Source: an uncultured Dehalococcoidia bacterium
GTDB taxonomy: Bacteria > Chloroflexota > Dehalococcoidia > Tepidiformales > Tepidiformaceae
Direction of reading: 5' to 3'
Assembly: GCA_937864275.1 (NCBI GenBank)
Contig: CALMIW010000558.1
Coordinates: 1 to 5,970, forward strand
DNA: 5,970 bases
The notes beneath the pieces were generated by a model, which saw only the letters and a list, made by a program, of their open reading frames with translations, was not told where the DNA came from and made no database searches. A program made the position numbers and the translations under genes. Shown here one piece after another: positions 4,924 to 5,970 of this stretch. Within the stretch, counting starts at the first letter, position 1. Every line of letters begins with the position of its first letter.

Positions 4924-4929
4924 TAGACT
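4924..4929 (+). promoter_or_regulatory. -10 box (TAGACT) for leaderless VanZ-like transcript
   Basis: TAGACT fits TAnnnT and ends 7 nt before GTG 4937, so transcription would begin at or next to the start codon. There is no Shine-Dalgarno between the box and the codon. No clear -35 hexamer is present. Confidence 0.5.
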
Positions 4930-4936
4930 CGTGCCA

Positions 4937-5323
4937 GTGCGACACCTTCGGCTTTACGCACTGCTCGCCTGGGCCGCCGCGATTTTCATCGTTTCCAGTT
5001 TTCCCAACCCGCCCGACGCTGGCGGCGAGGAACTGCAATACGAGATCGCCCATGTTGTGGAGTACCTGGTCTTCGGCGTGCTCGCGTTCGGCGCGCTTCG
5101 CTCGTACCTCCCGGGGAGACCGCTCGCCGGCATCGCCGCTGCCGCGTGGGCGGTCTCGGCGCTGTATGGCATGAGCGACGAGTTCCACCAGTCGTTCGTG
5201 CCCAACCGCGACGCGAACTGGCTGGATGTGGGCTTCGATGCCCTGGGGGCGGCAATCGGCGTGGCCGCCGCTGCAGTCGTGGCTTCCCGGAGGAGAACCA
5301 GGCCGAGCCCGTCGACGGCCTGA
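4937..5323 (+). CDS. VanZ-family integral membrane protein
   Basis: A 128-residue, four-helix inner-membrane protein of the VanZ-like family. Predicted segments are about 5-22, 38-55, 63-79 and 97-117. The family signature is clear: His39 and Glu42-Tyr43 in AHVVEYLVFG, then SDEFHQSFVPNRDANWLDVGFDALGAAIG (80-108) with the SDEFHQ-F-P-R and D...D..G pattern. VanZ lowers teicoplanin binding in enterococci, but most family members, like this one, are found with no glycopeptide-resistance genes and their role is unknown. The C-terminus is basic (RRRTRPSPSTA) and cytoplasmic. Start: GTG 4937 is favoured because TAGACT ends 7 nt upstream; GTG 4931 (adds MP) is an alternative with no ribosome binding site. 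It follows the thioesterase stop by 27 nt and is convergent with the last gene, 13 nt away. Confidence 0.9.
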   Translation: MRHLRLYALLAWAAAIFIVSSFPNPPDAGGEELQYEIAHVVEYLVFGVLAFGALRSYLPGRPLAGIAAAAWAVSALYGMSDEFHQSFVPNRDANWLDVGFDALGAAIGVAAAAVVASRRRTRPSPSTA

Positions 5324-5336
5324 GTGGACCCCACCG

Positions 5337-5970
5337 CTAGGCGTACACGGAGTCGATCCATGCCTGCCAGGCGACCGGGAGCTCCGCCTGCGGGACTTTG
5401 CCGCCGAAGGCGGGGACGGCGAGCGCGACCGCGGCGCCAAAGGCATTGGGGCCGAAGAACCGGATGAGCGCTTCGCTGGTGCGCACGCCGATGAAGTTGT
5501 CGTCGCGGTAGTCGACGACGCCCTCCTGGGTCCCGAGCCCGGGCACGGCGACCCGGACGGCGGTCCCCTCGCCGTCACTCACGCCGAGTCCGAGTTTCGC
5601 GAGCAGTGCGCCGATCGCGTCCGGGGCTTTCGCTGCCTCGGGGCCGTCGCCAGAGGCGTAGGTGACGGGCTTCCCGGAGAAGTGCTGGATGTATTGGCGC
5701 ATGGTGGCCATGTAGAAGACGGTGTGCTTGCTGGCGCCGTCGTACTGGTTGTCCCAGTCTTCGAGGAAGACGCCGCTGTGGACGTAGCGCAGCCATGCGC
5801 GGCCCCCGGGGCGGGACTCGATGACGGTCTCGAGCTGGTTGAACCAGCCGTCTTCGCCGTCCATGCGGGTGACCAGCCTGTGGGGCGGGTCCCAGACGGT
5901 GACCACGCCCACTTCGGCGGCGGAACCGCCCTCGCGGCCTTCGATTTCCATCGGCCAGAGCCAACCGCCC
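5337..5970 (-). CDS. AHSA1-type SRPBCC domain protein with C-terminal extension, N-terminus outside window
   Basis: The frame stays open to the right edge (GGWLWP precedes the ATG at 5951, which is therefore probably internal), so the start lies beyond 5970. At least 210 residues are present. Counting from Met 5951, the AHSA1-like core includes GWLWPMEIEGREGGSAAEVG, VTVWDPPHRLVTRMDGEDGWFNQLETVIES (18-47), AWLRYVHSGVFL (53-64) and a helix HTVFYMATMRQYIQHFSG (75-92). Unlike the short paralogue at 376-867, a further stretch of about 100 residues follows: a Gly/Ala linker, GTAVRVAVPGLGTQEGVVDYRDDNFIGVRTSEALIRFFGPNAFGAAVAL, ending AWQAWIDSVYA. The 'DYR.DNFIGVRT.EALIRFF' block recurs in longer SRPBCC proteins and may complete a second, SRPBCC-like half. 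Ligand and role are unknown. Its stop is 13 nt from that of the VanZ-like gene. Confidence 0.85.
   Translation of the reverse strand, partial: GGWLWPMEIEGREGGSAAEVGVVTVWDPPHRLVTRMDGEDGWFNQLETVIESRPGGRAWLRYVHSGVFLEDWDNQYDGASKHTVFYMATMRQYIQHFSGKPVTYASGDGPEAAKAPDAIGALLAKLGLGVSDGEGTAVRVAVPGLGTQEGVVDYRDDNFIGVRTSEALIRFFGPNAFGAAVALAVPAFGGKVPQAELPVAWQAWIDSVYA

Noticed and set aside
5324..5334. GTGG-ACC-CCAC hairpin between the VanZ-like and last genes as a bidirectional terminator
   Set aside because: Only 4 bp with a 3-nt loop and no T run; too weak to call.
4394..5578. Minus-strand 394-codon open frame across the thioesterase and VanZ-like genes
   Set aside because: It is Arg/Pro/Ser-rich, crosses gene boundaries and the convergent gap, and lies opposite two clear families.

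Overview
This is a GC-rich (by eye about two thirds G+C), gene-dense bacterial chromosomal stretch with two housekeeping genes (ribF, tyrS) among small accessory families. The compact ribF - DUF4287 - tyrS order, the roughly 400-residue TyrRS form, a dodecin, strong third-position G/C and signs of leaderless starts (TAnnnT boxes 7-9 nt before start codons) would fit a GC-rich Chloroflexota or Dehalococcoidia-like organism. That is an inference; sequence alone cannot fix the taxon. I see no transposase, integrase, CRISPR array, rRNA or convincing tRNA.

Left, plus strand (1-1124): a tightly spaced operon of a DUF1801 protein (5' end cut by the window edge), an AHSA1/SRPBCC-domain protein and an 81-residue single-pass membrane protein of unknown function. 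It ends in a strong GC hairpin (1127-1162). A stand-alone dodecin gene (1271-1474, flavin storage) follows with an excellent ribosome binding site. It converges with a YciI-like gene on the minus strand (1506-1826), which has its own TATACT box and a hairpin that would lie at the very 5' end of its mRNA.

Centre, minus strand (4355 down to 1932): ribF (FMN/FAD synthesis), then a 79-residue DUF4287 protein, then tyrS (tyrosyl-tRNA synthetase), with gaps of 34 and 20 nt that suggest one transcript. The synthetase has all the tyrosine-binding residues I can check and an intact KMSKS loop, but its HIGH motif reads TLGH.

Right: divergent from ribF, a PaaI-type hotdog thioesterase (4502-4909) is followed by a VanZ-family membrane protein that looks leaderless (4937-5323). 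The latter converges with a second, longer AHSA1/SRPBCC protein on the minus strand (5337 to beyond 5970).

Functionally, RibF makes FMN and FAD and dodecin sequesters flavins, so flavin supply and buffering lie within 3 kb, in separate transcription units. The rest looks like general metabolism and small stress or binding proteins. I did not find a clear novel multi-gene system. The best second looks are the TyrRS active-site change, the structured leaders and terminators, and DUF4287 wedged in the ribF-tyrS operon.
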